Positions 39,875 to 52,022 are shown, counted from the first letter of the stretch. The stretch: DNA of 64,000 nucleotides from Candidatus Epilinea brevis (GCA_016710785.1 JADJUE010000003.1:372001-436000), one strand, 5' to 3'. The notes: generated by a model not told the origin, from the sequence alone. A program made the numbers and translations.

Positions 39875-42802
39875 ATGTTCCTACGATCATCGCTGACGCC
39901 GCGTTGGACGGTCATCCTCCTGGCCCTGGCCGGGCTGGCCATGGCTCTGCTCCGGCCCACGCCCAGCCACAGCGCCGCGCCCATGCCGCTGGAGCGGCTG
40001 GACGAGACCTGCGGTTCGGACAACCCTTTCTTCGTCTCTCCCGCCTACGCGATGGGCGACCGCAAGGACGAGCCGGCGCTATTGGCCTACCGCGACGGAC
40101 CCGAGCGCTTTGTCCTGGCCACCTACGACCAGATTGGCGCCACCTACGGCACGGCCTTCGATCCGCGCCGGCGCCTGATCTACGCGGCGGCCTTCCACAA
40201 GCGGGGCACGCCCTTCGGGCCGGGCGGCCCGGGGATGATCTACCGCCTGGACCTGAGCACCGGCCAGGTCGAGCCCTGGCTGGACGTGCCTGATGCCGGG
40301 GCCAACAACCATGATCCCCGCGAGAACTACATCCCCGACCGCCTGGCCCGATCCTGGCCCGGACTGACCAGTCTGGGCGACATCGACCTCAGCGAGGATG
40401 GGACGGAGATCTTCGTCACCAACCTGTTCACCCGCCGTATCCTACGCTACCGCGTTGCCGATGGGCAGCTGCTCTCCGCTTTCGACTTCGGAGCAGCGAA
40501 GCTGGCCTGGGGCTCCGCTGAGGGCCGGCCCTTCGCCTTGAAGCCCTGGCGCGGAAAGCTCTACCATGGCGTGGTCCGCGACGCCTCCAAGAGCAAGAAC
40601 GCGCGCGATCTGGAGGCCCTGGTCTACGAGACGGGCCCGGACGGCACCAAGCCACGGGTGGTGCTGAGCTTCAAGCTCGACTACTACCGCGGTCTGATCC
40701 CGCCCAACATCCGCGCCAACTGGCTTCCATGGCAGCCGAACACCGACACCGTCGCCCCACGGGGCACGCATGACCATGCCTACATCTACCCCATGCCCAT
40801 GTTGAGCGACATCGAGTTTGCCGACAACGGTGACATGGTCCTGGGCCTGCGCGACCGCATCGGCGACATGAGCCTCTACGACCGCAATCGCAACCTGCCG
40901 GCGGGCGAGCGCTCCGGCCATCCCTTCGGCGACATCTTGCTGGCCCGCCCCGCCGGAGATCGCTGGCAGATCGACGGCCCCTGGCCGGAGTTCTTCAACG
41001 AGGACGCCGGCGGGGGGATGAACGTCACGGACGGCTTCCATATCGACACCGGCTTCGGGGGGCTGGCCCGGGTGTGGGGGCATGACCAGGTCCTCAGCAC
41101 AGCCGTCTCGCCCTTGGAATACCATGCCGGCGGGGCCATCTGGTTCAGTTTGGCCGACGGCGGGGACCGGCGCCGCACCACGCTGTATGTGGGCAATGCC
41201 GGCCGCAGCAACTTCGCCAAGTCCAACGGCTTGGGCGATGCCGAGGTGCTTTGCGGCGAGGGTGTGCCCACTGCAACGCCGACCGAGACGGCGTCGCCCA
41301 GCGCGACGACGACCGCGACGCCGACGGCTCCCGCCACCGCCACGGTCACGCCAACCTTCACCCCCTCGGCCACCTGGACGCCGTCCGCCACACCCACGCC
41401 CTACCGTATCTACCTGCCCTTCACGGAAAAGACAAAGCCCTGCGATCCGGACGCCTTCCGCACATCGGTGGTGTTGGTGTTGGACCGCTCCACCTCCATG
41501 CTGCGGCCCATCCAGGCCGGCGGCATCCCCAAGAACGAGGCGGCCATCGAGGCCGCCAAGGCCTTCCTCGCCAACCTGCAGCTGGAGGCCGACGCACGCG
41601 GCCGCCGCGACCAGGTGGCCGTCGTCGGCTTCAACGACAACGCCTGGATCGAGCAGGAGCTCACCAGTGACCGCGGCGCCGCCCTGGCCGCCCTGGACCG
41701 CATCCGCTCCAAGACCCAGGAGGGCACCCGCCTGGACCTGGCCTTCCAATGGGGCCAGAAGCCCTTGGACGGGCCCGAGCGCATCGCCTCCAACCGCCCC
41801 GTGGTCATCGTCCTCACCGACGGCCTGCCCAACCGCGTTCCCTTCGGCGAGGGCTCGCCCTATCCGGGAGCCCGCCGTCAGGAGGACTCGGTCCTGCTGA
41901 TGGCCAACGCCGTCAAGGCCGCCGGCTCACGGGTCTACACTGTCGCCCTGGGCACCCCGCGCGACATCCTGCCCTGGCTGATGATCGATGCCGCCAGCGA
42001 GCGCTGGATGTACCACTTCGCCCCGCGACCCGAGGATCTGGCCGGCATCTACGCCCAGATCGCCGCCACCTTCAACGAATGCCGCCCCAAGCCCACGCCC
42101 CGGCCCTGCGACCCGCAGGAGATGCACGCCGACATCGTGCTGGTGCTGGACATGTCCACCAGCATGTACCGCCCCACACGCGGCGGGCGATCCAAGATGG
42201 AGGCGGCCATCGCCGCCGCGCACAGCTTCGTCACCCTCCTGGACCTCGAGCGCGACGGCTGGGGCCGTCAGGACCAGTTGGGTGTGGTGGGCTTCAACGG
42301 CAAGGCCTGGACCGCCATCGGGCTCACGGATGATGCCGCGGCCATCCAGGCGGCCATCGACGGCCTGCCGGACAAGGCGGCCGAGGGCACGCGGCTGGAC
42401 CTCGCCCTCAGGCAGGGGCAGAAGGTGCTGGGCGACGGTCCCCGCCTGCAGCCCAACGCCCCGGTGCTGGTGCTCATGACCGACGGCCTGCCCAACCAGG
42501 TGCCCTTCGGCGCCGGCTCGCTCGACCCCGACTGCCCCACCCAGGAATGCGTCGTGCTGCGCGCCGCCGCCGCGGTCAAGGACGCCGGAACCCGCCTGCT
42601 GGCCATCGGCCTCGGCGAGGGCGAGGACGTGCTGCGCGGCCTCCTGGAAGGCGTGGCCACCACGCCCGGCGACTACTTCTTCGCCCCCGATGGCGAGGAC
42701 CTGGCGGCTATCTACCGCCTCGTGGCGGGCCGCCTCCAGGAATGCCCCAAGGCACTGGCGGGGCTGACGACAGGGACGGTGACGGGACGGGTGGGACGGT
42801 GA
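39875..42802 (+). CDS. secreted beta-propeller protein with tandem VWA domains, copy 1
   Basis: A 975-residue exported protein; the start at 39875 has AAGGAGG 4 nt upstream. A signal peptide (WTVILLALAGLAMALLRP) precedes a ~430-residue propeller-like domain (ATYDQIGATYGTAFDPRRRL, LTSLGDIDLSEDGTEIFVTN, LSDIEFADNGDMVLGLRDRI). A Thr/Pro/Ser linker (residues ~463-505) leads to the motif YRIYLPFTEK. Two von Willebrand factor A domains follow, with MIDAS motifs DRSTS and DMSTS and TDGLPN in each, separated by a CRPKPTPRPCDP hinge. MIDAS sites bind divalent metal and protein or glycan ligands, so a surface adhesion role is inferred. The C-terminal half is nearly identical in DNA to a second gene 13.7 kb away, while the propellers differ. 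Confidence 0.85.
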   Translation: MFLRSSLTPRWTVILLALAGLAMALLRPTPSHSAAPMPLERLDETCGSDNPFFVSPAYAMGDRKDEPALLAYRDGPERFVLATYDQIGATYGTAFDPRRRLIYAAAFHKRGTPFGPGGPGMIYRLDLSTGQVEPWLDVPDAGANNHDPRENYIPDRLARSWPGLTSLGDIDLSEDGTEIFVTNLFTRRILRYRVADGQLLSAFDFGAAKLAWGSAEGRPFALKPWRGKLYHGVVRDASKSKNARDLEALVYETGPDGTKPRVVLSFKLDYYRGLIPPNIRANWLPWQPNTDTVAPRGTHDHAYIYPMPMLSDIEFADNGDMVLGLRDRIGDMSLYDRNRNLPAGERSGHPFGDILLARPAGDRWQIDGPWPEFFNEDAGGGMNVTDGFHIDTGFGGLARVWGHDQVLSTAVSPLEYHAGGAIWFSLADGGDRRRTTLYVGNAGRSNFAKSNGLGDAEVLCGEGVPTATPTETASPSATTTATPTAPATATVTPTFTPSATWTPSATPTPYRIYLPFTEKTKPCDPDAFRTSVVLVLDRSTSMLRPIQAGGIPKNEAAIEAAKAFLANLQLEADARGRRDQVAVVGFNDNAWIEQELTSDRGAALAALDRIRSKTQEGTRLDLAFQWGQKPLDGPERIASNRPVVIVLTDGLPNRVPFGEGSPYPGARRQEDSVLLMANAVKAAGSRVYTVALGTPRDILPWLMIDAASERWMYHFAPRPEDLAGIYAQIAATFNECRPKPTPRPCDPQEMHADIVLVLDMSTSMYRPTRGGRSKMEAAIAAAHSFVTLLDLERDGWGRQDQLGVVGFNGKAWTAIGLTDDAAAIQAAIDGLPDKAAEGTRLDLALRQGQKVLGDGPRLQPNAPVLVLMTDGLPNQVPFGAGSLDPDCPTQECVVLRAAAAVKDAGTRLLAIGLGEGEDVLRGLLEGVATTPGDYFFAPDGEDLAAIYRLVAGRLQECPKALAGLTTGTVTGRVGR
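41951..42708. repeat. 758-bp near-perfect direct repeat, copy 1
   Basis: This tract is identical to 55669-56426 except for one base (G at 42430, C at 56148). It covers the end of the first VWA domain and nearly all of the second. Identity falls off upstream (roughly 20 differences across 41456-41950) and ends abruptly at 42709. It looks like a recent gene-conversion tract. Confidence 0.9.
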
Positions 42803-42892
42803 TGATCGAATCCCACCGCTTGGACGTCGCACCCCTTTCGGTTACCCTTCCGCCCGCCCCATCGCCTCTATCCCCCCTTATCCAGTAGGCCC

Positions 42893-43909
42893 ATGACCGC
42901 AACCGCCCTCGCCGCAGACGTCGATCTCGCCGCCTACTACGCCGGGCGCTCGGTGCTGGTCACCGGCGGGCTGGGCTTCGTGGGCAGCAACCTGGCCCGC
43001 GCCCTGGCGGATCTGGGGGCCTGGGTGGTGGTGGTGGACTCTCTGATCCCCGATTACGGGGGCTGCCTCTTCAACTTGGACGGTTACGAGGACCGTTTGA
43101 AGATCAACATCGCCGATGTTCGCGGCCATGGGATCGAGTACCTGGTGCGTGGGCACGACATCATCTTCAACCTCGCCGGGCAGGTCAGCCACATCAACTC
43201 CATGCGCGACCCCTTCACCGATCTGGACATCAACTGCCGGGCGCAGTTGTCCATCCTGGAGGCCTGCCGCGAGGGCAATCCGCAGACCAAGGTGGTCTTC
43301 GCCGGCACGCGGCAGATCTATGGCGCGCCGCAGTACCTGCCGCTGGACGAGCGGCATCCGGTGCATCCGGCCGACGTCAACGGCATCAACAAGATGGCTG
43401 GGGAGTGGTACCACATTCTGTACAACAACGTCTATGGCATCCGCGCCTGCTCCCTGCGGCTGACCAACACCTATGGCCCACGCATGCTCGTGCGGCACAG
43501 CCGGCAGACGGCCCTGGGCTGGTTCATCCGCCAGGCCCTGGACAACGAAGAGATCGAGATCTGGGGCGACGGTCGCCAGCTGCGCGACTACACCTACGTG
43601 GACGATGTCGTGGACGCCTTCCTGCGCGCCGGCATGACCGAGGCGGTGAACGGCAAGGTGATCAACCTGGGCGGCCGGGCGCCGGTCAGCCACCTGGAGC
43701 TGATCAGCTCCTTGGTGGAGGTGGCGGGCTCGGGCAGCTATCGCCTGGTCCCCTTCCCGCCGGAGCGCAAGGTCATCGACATCGGCGACGCCTATTCCAG
43801 CTTCGCCCTGGCCGCCGAGCTGCTGGGCTGGGAGCCCAAGGTAAGCCTGCGCCAGGGTCTGGCGGAGACGACGGCCTTCTACCGCCGCCACAAGGAGCAT
43901 TACTGGTGA
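42893..43909 (+). CDS. NAD-dependent sugar epimerase/dehydratase with atypical active site
   Basis: A 338-residue extended SDR protein. The cofactor motif VLVTGGLGFVGSNLARALA is intact, followed by VVVVDSLIPDYGG, IIFNLAGQVSHINSMRDPF, RLTNTYGPRMLVRHSRQTAL and the C-terminal DYTYVDDVVDAFLRAG. This overall match is to NDP-sugar 4-epimerases/4,6-dehydratases. At the YxxxK position the sequence is NGINK (Asn163, Lys167), so the catalytic tyrosine is replaced by asparagine. Thr in FAGTRQIYG is at the Ser/Thr site. The enzyme may belong to a subfamily with this change or have altered chemistry. The stop overlaps the GTG start of the aminotransferase. It starts a three-gene coupled unit for a modified sugar and its transfer. 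Confidence 0.82.
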   Translation: MTATALAADVDLAAYYAGRSVLVTGGLGFVGSNLARALADLGAWVVVVDSLIPDYGGCLFNLDGYEDRLKINIADVRGHGIEYLVRGHDIIFNLAGQVSHINSMRDPFTDLDINCRAQLSILEACREGNPQTKVVFAGTRQIYGAPQYLPLDERHPVHPADVNGINKMAGEWYHILYNNVYGIRACSLRLTNTYGPRMLVRHSRQTALGWFIRQALDNEEIEIWGDGRQLRDYTYVDDVVDAFLRAGMTEAVNGKVINLGGRAPVSHLELISSLVEVAGSGSYRLVPFPPERKVIDIGDAYSSFALAAELLGWEPKVSLRQGLAETTAFYRRHKEHYW

Positions 43910-45075
43910 GCATCCATGATCCGGCGGCGGCCCCTGCGGTCGGCCAGACGGTGGTCGCGGACCCATCCTCCGCCGTCCCCCTCATCCCCGTAGGCGACCT
44001 GGCCCGCACCTACGCCCGGTTGAAGCCGGAGATCGACGCTGCCGTAGGCCGCGTCCTGCAGAGCGGCTGGTACATCCTGGGCCGCGAGGTGGCGGCCTTC
44101 GAGACGGCCTTCGCCAGCTACCTGGGCGTGGGCCATGCCGTGGGCGTAGGCAACGGGACCGACGCCATCGCCTTGGGCCTTCGCGCCCTGGGTGTAGGGC
44201 CGGGTGACGAGGTGATCACCAGCCCCCTGTCGGCGGCCTTCTCTGCCCTGGCCATCTCCCAGATCGGTGCCGTCCCGACCTTCGCCGACATCGATCCACG
44301 GCGGATGACCCTGGACCCCGCGGCCGTCGCGGCGGCCATCACCCCGCGAACCAAGGCCGTCATGCCGGTACACCTGTACGGCCAGCCGGCGGAGATGGAC
44401 CCGATCCTGGTGTTGGCGCGCAAACACGGACTCAAGGTTCTGGAGGACTGCGCCCAGGCCCACGGGGCTCGCTATCGCGGCCGCCCGGTGGGCGGCTGGG
44501 GCGACGCGGCGGCCTTCAGCTTCTACCCCAGCAAGAACCTGGGCGCCTTCGGCGACGGCGGGGCGGTGACCACGCAGGATCCCGCCATTGCCGACCGGCT
44601 GCGCCAGCTACGCAACGGCGGCCAGAGCGCCCGCTACGTCCACAGCCTTGTGGGCGTCAACAGCCGCCTGGACGAGTTGCAGGCCGCCATCCTGGGCGTG
44701 CGCCTGGACCACCTGGACCGCGACAACGCCCGCCGCCGCGCTATCGCGGCCTGCTACGATGCCGCTCTGGCGGGATCGACGCGGCTGATTGCCCCCTGGA
44801 CGGCCCCCGACGTGGAGCCCGTCCATCATCTGTATGTCCTGCGCACGGTAGATCGCACGGGATTGAAGGCGCGTCTGGCCGCGCAGGGCATCGCTTCCGA
44901 CGTGCATTACCCCACGGCCATCCACTGCCAGCCGGCCTATGCCGCACGCTTCCGGAGCGGACAGTTTCCCGAAGCGGAGCGAGCCGCGGACGAGGTGCTC
45001 AGCATGCCTCTGGTGCCGGAACTGACGGATGAGGAGGTGGAGCGGGTGGCCGCGGCGCTCGAGCTGGAGGCGTGA
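43906..45075 (+). CDS. DegT/DnrJ/EryC1/StrS-family sugar aminotransferase
   Basis: A 389-residue PLP-dependent aminotransferase that typically converts NDP-4-keto or 3-keto sugars to amino sugars. Family blocks are VLQSGWYILGREVAAFETAF, VGVGNGTDAIALGLRALGVG, MPVHLYGQPAEMDPI, LEDCAQAHGARYRGRPVGGW and the Schiff-base Lys210 in FYPSKNLGAFGDGGAV. The C-terminus has SDVHYPTAIHCQPAY. The start is GTG at 43906, overlapping the epimerase TGA (GTGA), with AAGGAG 8 nt upstream inside the epimerase gene. The downstream glycosyltransferase overlaps in the same way. Together with the epimerase it probably makes an activated amino sugar; which one is not decidable here. Confidence 0.93.
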   Translation: MSIHDPAAAPAVGQTVVADPSSAVPLIPVGDLARTYARLKPEIDAAVGRVLQSGWYILGREVAAFETAFASYLGVGHAVGVGNGTDAIALGLRALGVGPGDEVITSPLSAAFSALAISQIGAVPTFADIDPRRMTLDPAAVAAAITPRTKAVMPVHLYGQPAEMDPILVLARKHGLKVLEDCAQAHGARYRGRPVGGWGDAAAFSFYPSKNLGAFGDGGAVTTQDPAIADRLRQLRNGGQSARYVHSLVGVNSRLDELQAAILGVRLDHLDRDNARRRAIAACYDAALAGSTRLIAPWTAPDVEPVHHLYVLRTVDRTGLKARLAAQGIASDVHYPTAIHCQPAYAARFRSGQFPEAERAADEVLSMPLVPELTDEEVERVAAALELEA

Positions 45076-47345
45076 GCGACACCCCCCGCCCCGACGACGA
45101 CGCCCCTGGCTGGGACTCGCGACGACGCGAACCCGCCGTGACCCACGGAGAGCGGGTGGCCCTCGCCCTGCTGGTTCTGGTCGCCGCGGTCATACGTGGC
45201 TACCGCCTGGCCGACTGGCCGCCCGGCCTGCATGTGGACGAGGCCTTCAACCTCCTGGATGCGCGGGCCATGATCCAGTCTGGCTGGTGGCCGGTCTTCC
45301 TGCCGGCCAACGCCGGCCGCGACGTCCTCTACAGCTACCTGCAGGCGCCGCTGCTTCGGCTGTTGGGTGAGTCGGTGGCCAACGTCCGCCTGGCCTCGGC
45401 GATGATCGGTACCCTCTCGATCCCGCTCTTCTGGCTGACGGCCCGCCGACTCTTGGGGAGCGATCCGGGCATTCCGCCGGAGCGCCTACGGCGCCTGGCC
45501 TTCCTGGCCGCGGGCTTTGCCGGCCTGTCGCTGTGGCATCTGCACTTCAGCCGCTTCGGCATCCGGGCCGTGCTGTTTCCGCCGGTGGTCTGCGTGGTGG
45601 TGCTGGCCTGGTGGAAGGTGGCGGGGGTGTTTCTGGGAGCCGCGTCCGAGTCCCGCCCTACCCCCCCGACCCGCTTCCCCAAAGTCCCCCTCATCACCCT
45701 GTCCATCTTCCTGGGCCTGGCCTTCTACACCCACCCTGCCGGCCGGGCCCTCGTCGCCCTTCCGGCCTGCCACGCGCTCTACCTCGCCTGGAAGCGGCAC
45801 GATGTCCACCCCTTGCGCCTGGTCGTCCAAGCCTTCGCTGGGGCGCTCCTCATCGCCGCGCCGCTTCTGTACTTCTGGTGGCGGCATCCGGAGACCTTCG
45901 GCAGCCACGCGGGCGAGGTCAGCATCCTGAGGCAGGGCTGGCAGGCCCTGTGGGACAACACCAGGAAGGTGGCGGGTATGTTCACGGTGGACGGCGACAG
46001 CAAGCCCTGGCGCAACCTGGTGGGCGCAGGTGGCCGCGGGCGGCCGGTCTTCGGTCCGGCATTGGGCGGGCCTTCGGGCGACTTCTTCTTCACCCTCCTC
46101 TTGCCGCTGACCGGTCTGGTCACCTGGCTGAGCGCTCTGCGCCGCGAGCGGCCCTGGGCGGTCATGGCCGCGTTCTGGCTGCTGATCCTCCTCCTCCCCT
46201 CCATGACCACCGACCAGGCGCCCAACTTCTCGCGCAGCATCGGCGCCCTGCCGCCGGCCTTCCTGCTCCTGGCCTGCGGCCTGGAATGGTTCCCTGGTGG
46301 CCTTCGCGGCCGACTGGTGCTCCGCCCGCAAGACCGTACCGAAGCGCTGTTCTGGAACCTCGCCGCGGCCCTCTTCCTGGGACTCTTCGGCTACCAGACC
46401 TGGCAGGACTATCGCAGTTGGATGAGCGACCCGAACACGCCCCTGGCCTTCGACGACGACAAGGCGGCCCTGGCCAACTACGTCAACGCCGAACGCGCGG
46501 CGGGCAACGAGGTCTACCTGACGGCGGCGATGGCCGCCCATCCCACGGTGCAGAGCCTGGTGCGCGAGCGGGCGCGGGGGTTCGACGCGCGGTACGGGTG
46601 GGTGTTGCCTCCGGCGGGGGTCGGGCGGGTGAGCTATGTGAGCCTTGACGCGCAAGACGGCCTCGACCACCCGTCAGCGGCCTGCAACGCATTCTTCACG
46701 TTACACCAGTCTCTCCTGCCACAAGCGCAGGATTCCGGTGGTCGAGCGATCAACAGAGTACGGTCACTGGACGTCGCCACCCATGGCGCGACCGCGCACC
46801 GACTGCGCGGCTGCGCGGCGGAGGAGATCCATCTGGGGATCGACGACAACCCCTCGTCCACGCCCTACCGGGACGACCTGGGAGGCCGCATCCGCCTGGT
46901 GTTCATCGGCTTCCGCACCCAAGACGCCGTCAATTTCTCCCGCCGCTCGACCCTCTTCAGCCTGACGGATGGCGCCGATTCCCCATCCGCCAAACGGATG
47001 CCGCTGGAGACCGTGGACATCGAACTGGTCTGGCAAGCCACCGCCCCGCCTCCGCCCGACCTCAACATCGCCATCCAGCTCGTCGACGCCCAGGGCAGCG
47101 GCATCGCCCAGGCCGATGGCCCTCCCCTGGGCCCGGTCGGTGGGGCATCCAGCTACCCCACGGATCTCTGGCGAGCGGGGGAGACGGTGATCACCCGCCA
47201 CCAGCTGGCCATCCCGGCCGACGCGCCGGCAGGCACGGCCACGCTACGCGTGGGCCTGTACGACTGGCGGACCGGCACGCCGCTCCTGAGCGCTGACGGG
47301 CAGAGCGTTCTGCCGGTGGCGCGGATTCCGATCGGGCCGCCTTGA
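45072..47345 (+). CDS. GT39/ArnT-like membrane glycosyltransferase with C-terminal beta-domain
   Basis: A 757-residue polytopic protein. The catalytic loop reads RLADWPPGLHVDEAFNLLDA near residue 45, with the acidic DE pair of GT39-like GT-C enzymes. About ten helices lie between residues 25 and 460. A soluble region then follows, ending in a beta-sandwich (about residues 640-757). That sandwich has IELVWQATAPPPPDLNIAIQ, LWRAGETVITRHQLAIPADA and LRVGLYDWRTGTPLL, the same type as in two other glycosyltransferases here. The GTG start at 45072 overlaps the aminotransferase stop (GTGA), so the three genes are translationally coupled. The product presumably transfers the sugar made by its two partners from a lipid carrier. 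The last gene of the unit; about 190 bp separate it from secA. Confidence 0.83.
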   Translation: MSDTPRPDDDAPGWDSRRREPAVTHGERVALALLVLVAAVIRGYRLADWPPGLHVDEAFNLLDARAMIQSGWWPVFLPANAGRDVLYSYLQAPLLRLLGESVANVRLASAMIGTLSIPLFWLTARRLLGSDPGIPPERLRRLAFLAAGFAGLSLWHLHFSRFGIRAVLFPPVVCVVVLAWWKVAGVFLGAASESRPTPPTRFPKVPLITLSIFLGLAFYTHPAGRALVALPACHALYLAWKRHDVHPLRLVVQAFAGALLIAAPLLYFWWRHPETFGSHAGEVSILRQGWQALWDNTRKVAGMFTVDGDSKPWRNLVGAGGRGRPVFGPALGGPSGDFFFTLLLPLTGLVTWLSALRRERPWAVMAAFWLLILLLPSMTTDQAPNFSRSIGALPPAFLLLACGLEWFPGGLRGRLVLRPQDRTEALFWNLAAALFLGLFGYQTWQDYRSWMSDPNTPLAFDDDKAALANYVNAERAAGNEVYLTAAMAAHPTVQSLVRERARGFDARYGWVLPPAGVGRVSYVSLDAQDGLDHPSAACNAFFTLHQSLLPQAQDSGGRAINRVRSLDVATHGATAHRLRGCAAEEIHLGIDDNPSSTPYRDDLGGRIRLVFIGFRTQDAVNFSRRSTLFSLTDGADSPSAKRMPLETVDIELVWQATAPPPPDLNIAIQLVDAQGSGIAQADGPPLGPVGGASSYPTDLWRAGETVITRHQLAIPADAPAGTATLRVGLYDWRTGTPLLSADGQSVLPVARIPIGPP

Positions 47346-47433
47346 GCCAGCTCGTTCAGCTGATCCACCCATAGAACACCATCAGAGTCCGCCGCCCTGG
47401 CGCCGCGACGTCCGGCCGACCCTGGCAGAGCGC

Positions 47434-47439
47434 TATACT
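47434..47439 (+). promoter_or_regulatory. -10 box upstream of secA
   Basis: TATACT lies 94 bp before the secA ATG. No good -35 is found. The leader carries GAGG (47524-47527), 5 nt before the start codon. Confidence 0.4.
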
Positions 47440-47532
47440 TCCCGCTTTGAGCCGCCCCTGAGCCGCCATCACCGCCTGATCCCGCGCCTCCGCGCGCCCG
47501 GATCGGCGCTCCCCACCGGGATCGAGGACGTC

Positions 47533-50370
<2,838 letters not shown>

Positions 50371-50438
50371 CCGGCGGCTACGCCATGGTGGCCTGATCCC
50401 GCACGGATGGCTACCGCCTCACCACGACAAAGTCCGGC

Positions 50439-51845
50439 CTACAGCGGAAACACCTGACCCGGCTCCGGGATCTCCACATGCTGCAGCCCCTCCTCGCGCA
50501 GGGCGGCCGCCAGGGCGAAGAGCGGTTCCGGCTCGCCGTGAACCAGGAAGCTGCGCTGGAGCTTGCTCTGTTGCGCCGCCGTGCTGCCCCATCGCAGCAG
50601 CTCAGCGCGATCGGCATGCGCGCTGTAGCCGCTGACCACCTTCACCGTGGCCCGTACCCGGATTTCCTCCCCGTAGATCCGCACCTGCGCCTGCCCGTCC
50701 GCGATCGCCCGGCCCAAGGTGCCCTCGGCCTGGAAGCCCACGAACATGACCGTGTTGCGGACATCACCCAGACTGTGCTTGAGGTGATGCAACACGCGGC
50801 CGCCTTCGCACATGCCCGAGGCGCTGATGATGACCACCGGCTCCTCCGTCGTGTTGAGCAGCTTGCTGGTCTCGACCTCGCGCACATAGCGCAGGCCCTT
50901 GAAACTCAGGGGATCGTGGTCCGGGTCCTTGGCCAGGGCCATGAGCATCTGTTGGTCGTAACATTCCGGATGCAGGCGGAACACTTCCGTGGCGTTGACC
51001 GCCAGGGGGCTGTCCACGTAGCAGCGGATGGGTGGCAACTGTCCCGTCTCCGACAGTTCGTTCAGGCGGTAGACGATCTCCTGCGTGCGACCCACGGCGA
51101 ATGCGGGGATGATCAGGCGGCCCCGCTGCCGCCACACGTCCTCGACCGTCTGACGCAGCACCTCGCGGGCCTCGCCGGTGCCTTCGTGGCTGCGGTTGCC
51201 GTAGGTGCCCTCCATGATCAGGTAGTCCAGGTCGGCGGGGATCTCCGGGTCGCGCAGGATGGGCTGGCTCCAGCGACCGATGTCGCCGCTGAAGCCCAGA
51301 CGCACTTGGCGCCCCTCATCCTCGATGTCCAGTATGACCGAGGCCGCGCCCAGGATATGCCCGGCATTGATGAAGTGCACCGTGACGCCGGGAATGGGGC
51401 TGAAGTTCTGCCCCAACTCCACCGTGCGCAGCTGGGGCATCACCGCGATGGCGTCCTCCAGCGTGTATAGCGGGTCCATGACCGGACGGCCCTGTGCCGC
51501 GCGACGCTTGTTGCGGTAGGACACATCCAGCTCTTGCAGGTGGCCGGCGTCCGGCAGCATGTAGGCGCAGAGGTCGCGGGTGGCCGAGGTGCAGAAGATG
51601 TGGCCGCGGTAGCCGCCCTTGACCAAGAGCGGCAGCCGTCCGCTGTGGTCGATATGGGCATGAGAGAGGACCACGGCGTCGATGTCCCGCGCCACCACCG
51701 GAAAGGCCCGGTTGCGCTCGAAGCTCGTCTTGCGCGGGCCCTGGATGAGCCCGCAGTCCAACAGCAGGCGGTGGCCACCCACCGTCAGCAGATGCATCGA
51801 GCCCGTGACCTCGCGGGCGGCGCCCAGGAATTGAAGGCTGATCAT
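50439..51845 (-). CDS. beta-CASP metallo-beta-lactamase-fold RNase (CPSF/YSH1-like)
   Basis: A 468-residue cytoplasmic protein. The N-terminal metallo-beta-lactamase part begins MISLQFLGAAREVTGSMHLL, with the metal motif LSHAHIDHSGRLPLLVKGGY and the later GHILGAASVILDIEDEGRQ and FSGDIGRWSQPILRDP. The beta-CASP insertion carries IIPAFAVGRTQEIVYRLNEL, CYVDSPLAVNATEVF and IISASGMCEGGRVLHHLKH. The RMMBL-like end shows SGYSAHADRAELLRW. This set matches CPSF73/YSH1-type nucleases, which cleave RNA endo- or 5'-exonucleolytically. The start at 51845 is taken from family similarity; a longer frame to 51902 lacks support. It is convergent with secA and divergent from the GH5-like gene. Confidence 0.92.
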   Translation of the reverse strand: MISLQFLGAAREVTGSMHLLTVGGHRLLLDCGLIQGPRKTSFERNRAFPVVARDIDAVVLSHAHIDHSGRLPLLVKGGYRGHIFCTSATRDLCAYMLPDAGHLQELDVSYRNKRRAAQGRPVMDPLYTLEDAIAVMPQLRTVELGQNFSPIPGVTVHFINAGHILGAASVILDIEDEGRQVRLGFSGDIGRWSQPILRDPEIPADLDYLIMEGTYGNRSHEGTGEAREVLRQTVEDVWRQRGRLIIPAFAVGRTQEIVYRLNELSETGQLPPIRCYVDSPLAVNATEVFRLHPECYDQQMLMALAKDPDHDPLSFKGLRYVREVETSKLLNTTEEPVVIISASGMCEGGRVLHHLKHSLGDVRNTVMFVGFQAEGTLGRAIADGQAQVRIYGEEIRVRATVKVVSGYSAHADRAELLRWGSTAAQQSKLQRSFLVHGEPEPLFALAAALREEGLQHVEIPEPGQVFPL

Positions 51846-52022
51846 GGCAAACCTGGCGGGGGGGAGCAGGCCGATGAGGGCAAGTTTCTCAAGGTCCCGC
51901 ATGGGTAGGGGGCGCTACCGGGCGCCGCACAGGGCGTCCGCACCGCGATTCTACCATGACGACAGAGCCTGGGATCGGCTTGGGGCAGGCGCGCGGCGAT
52001 CGGCGCCGGTCGCCGCGCACGG

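Noticed and set aside
41456..42708. The VWA repeat as a transposable element
   Set aside because: It has no terminal inverted repeats, transposase or target duplication, lies entirely within coding sequence and keeps the frame in both genes.
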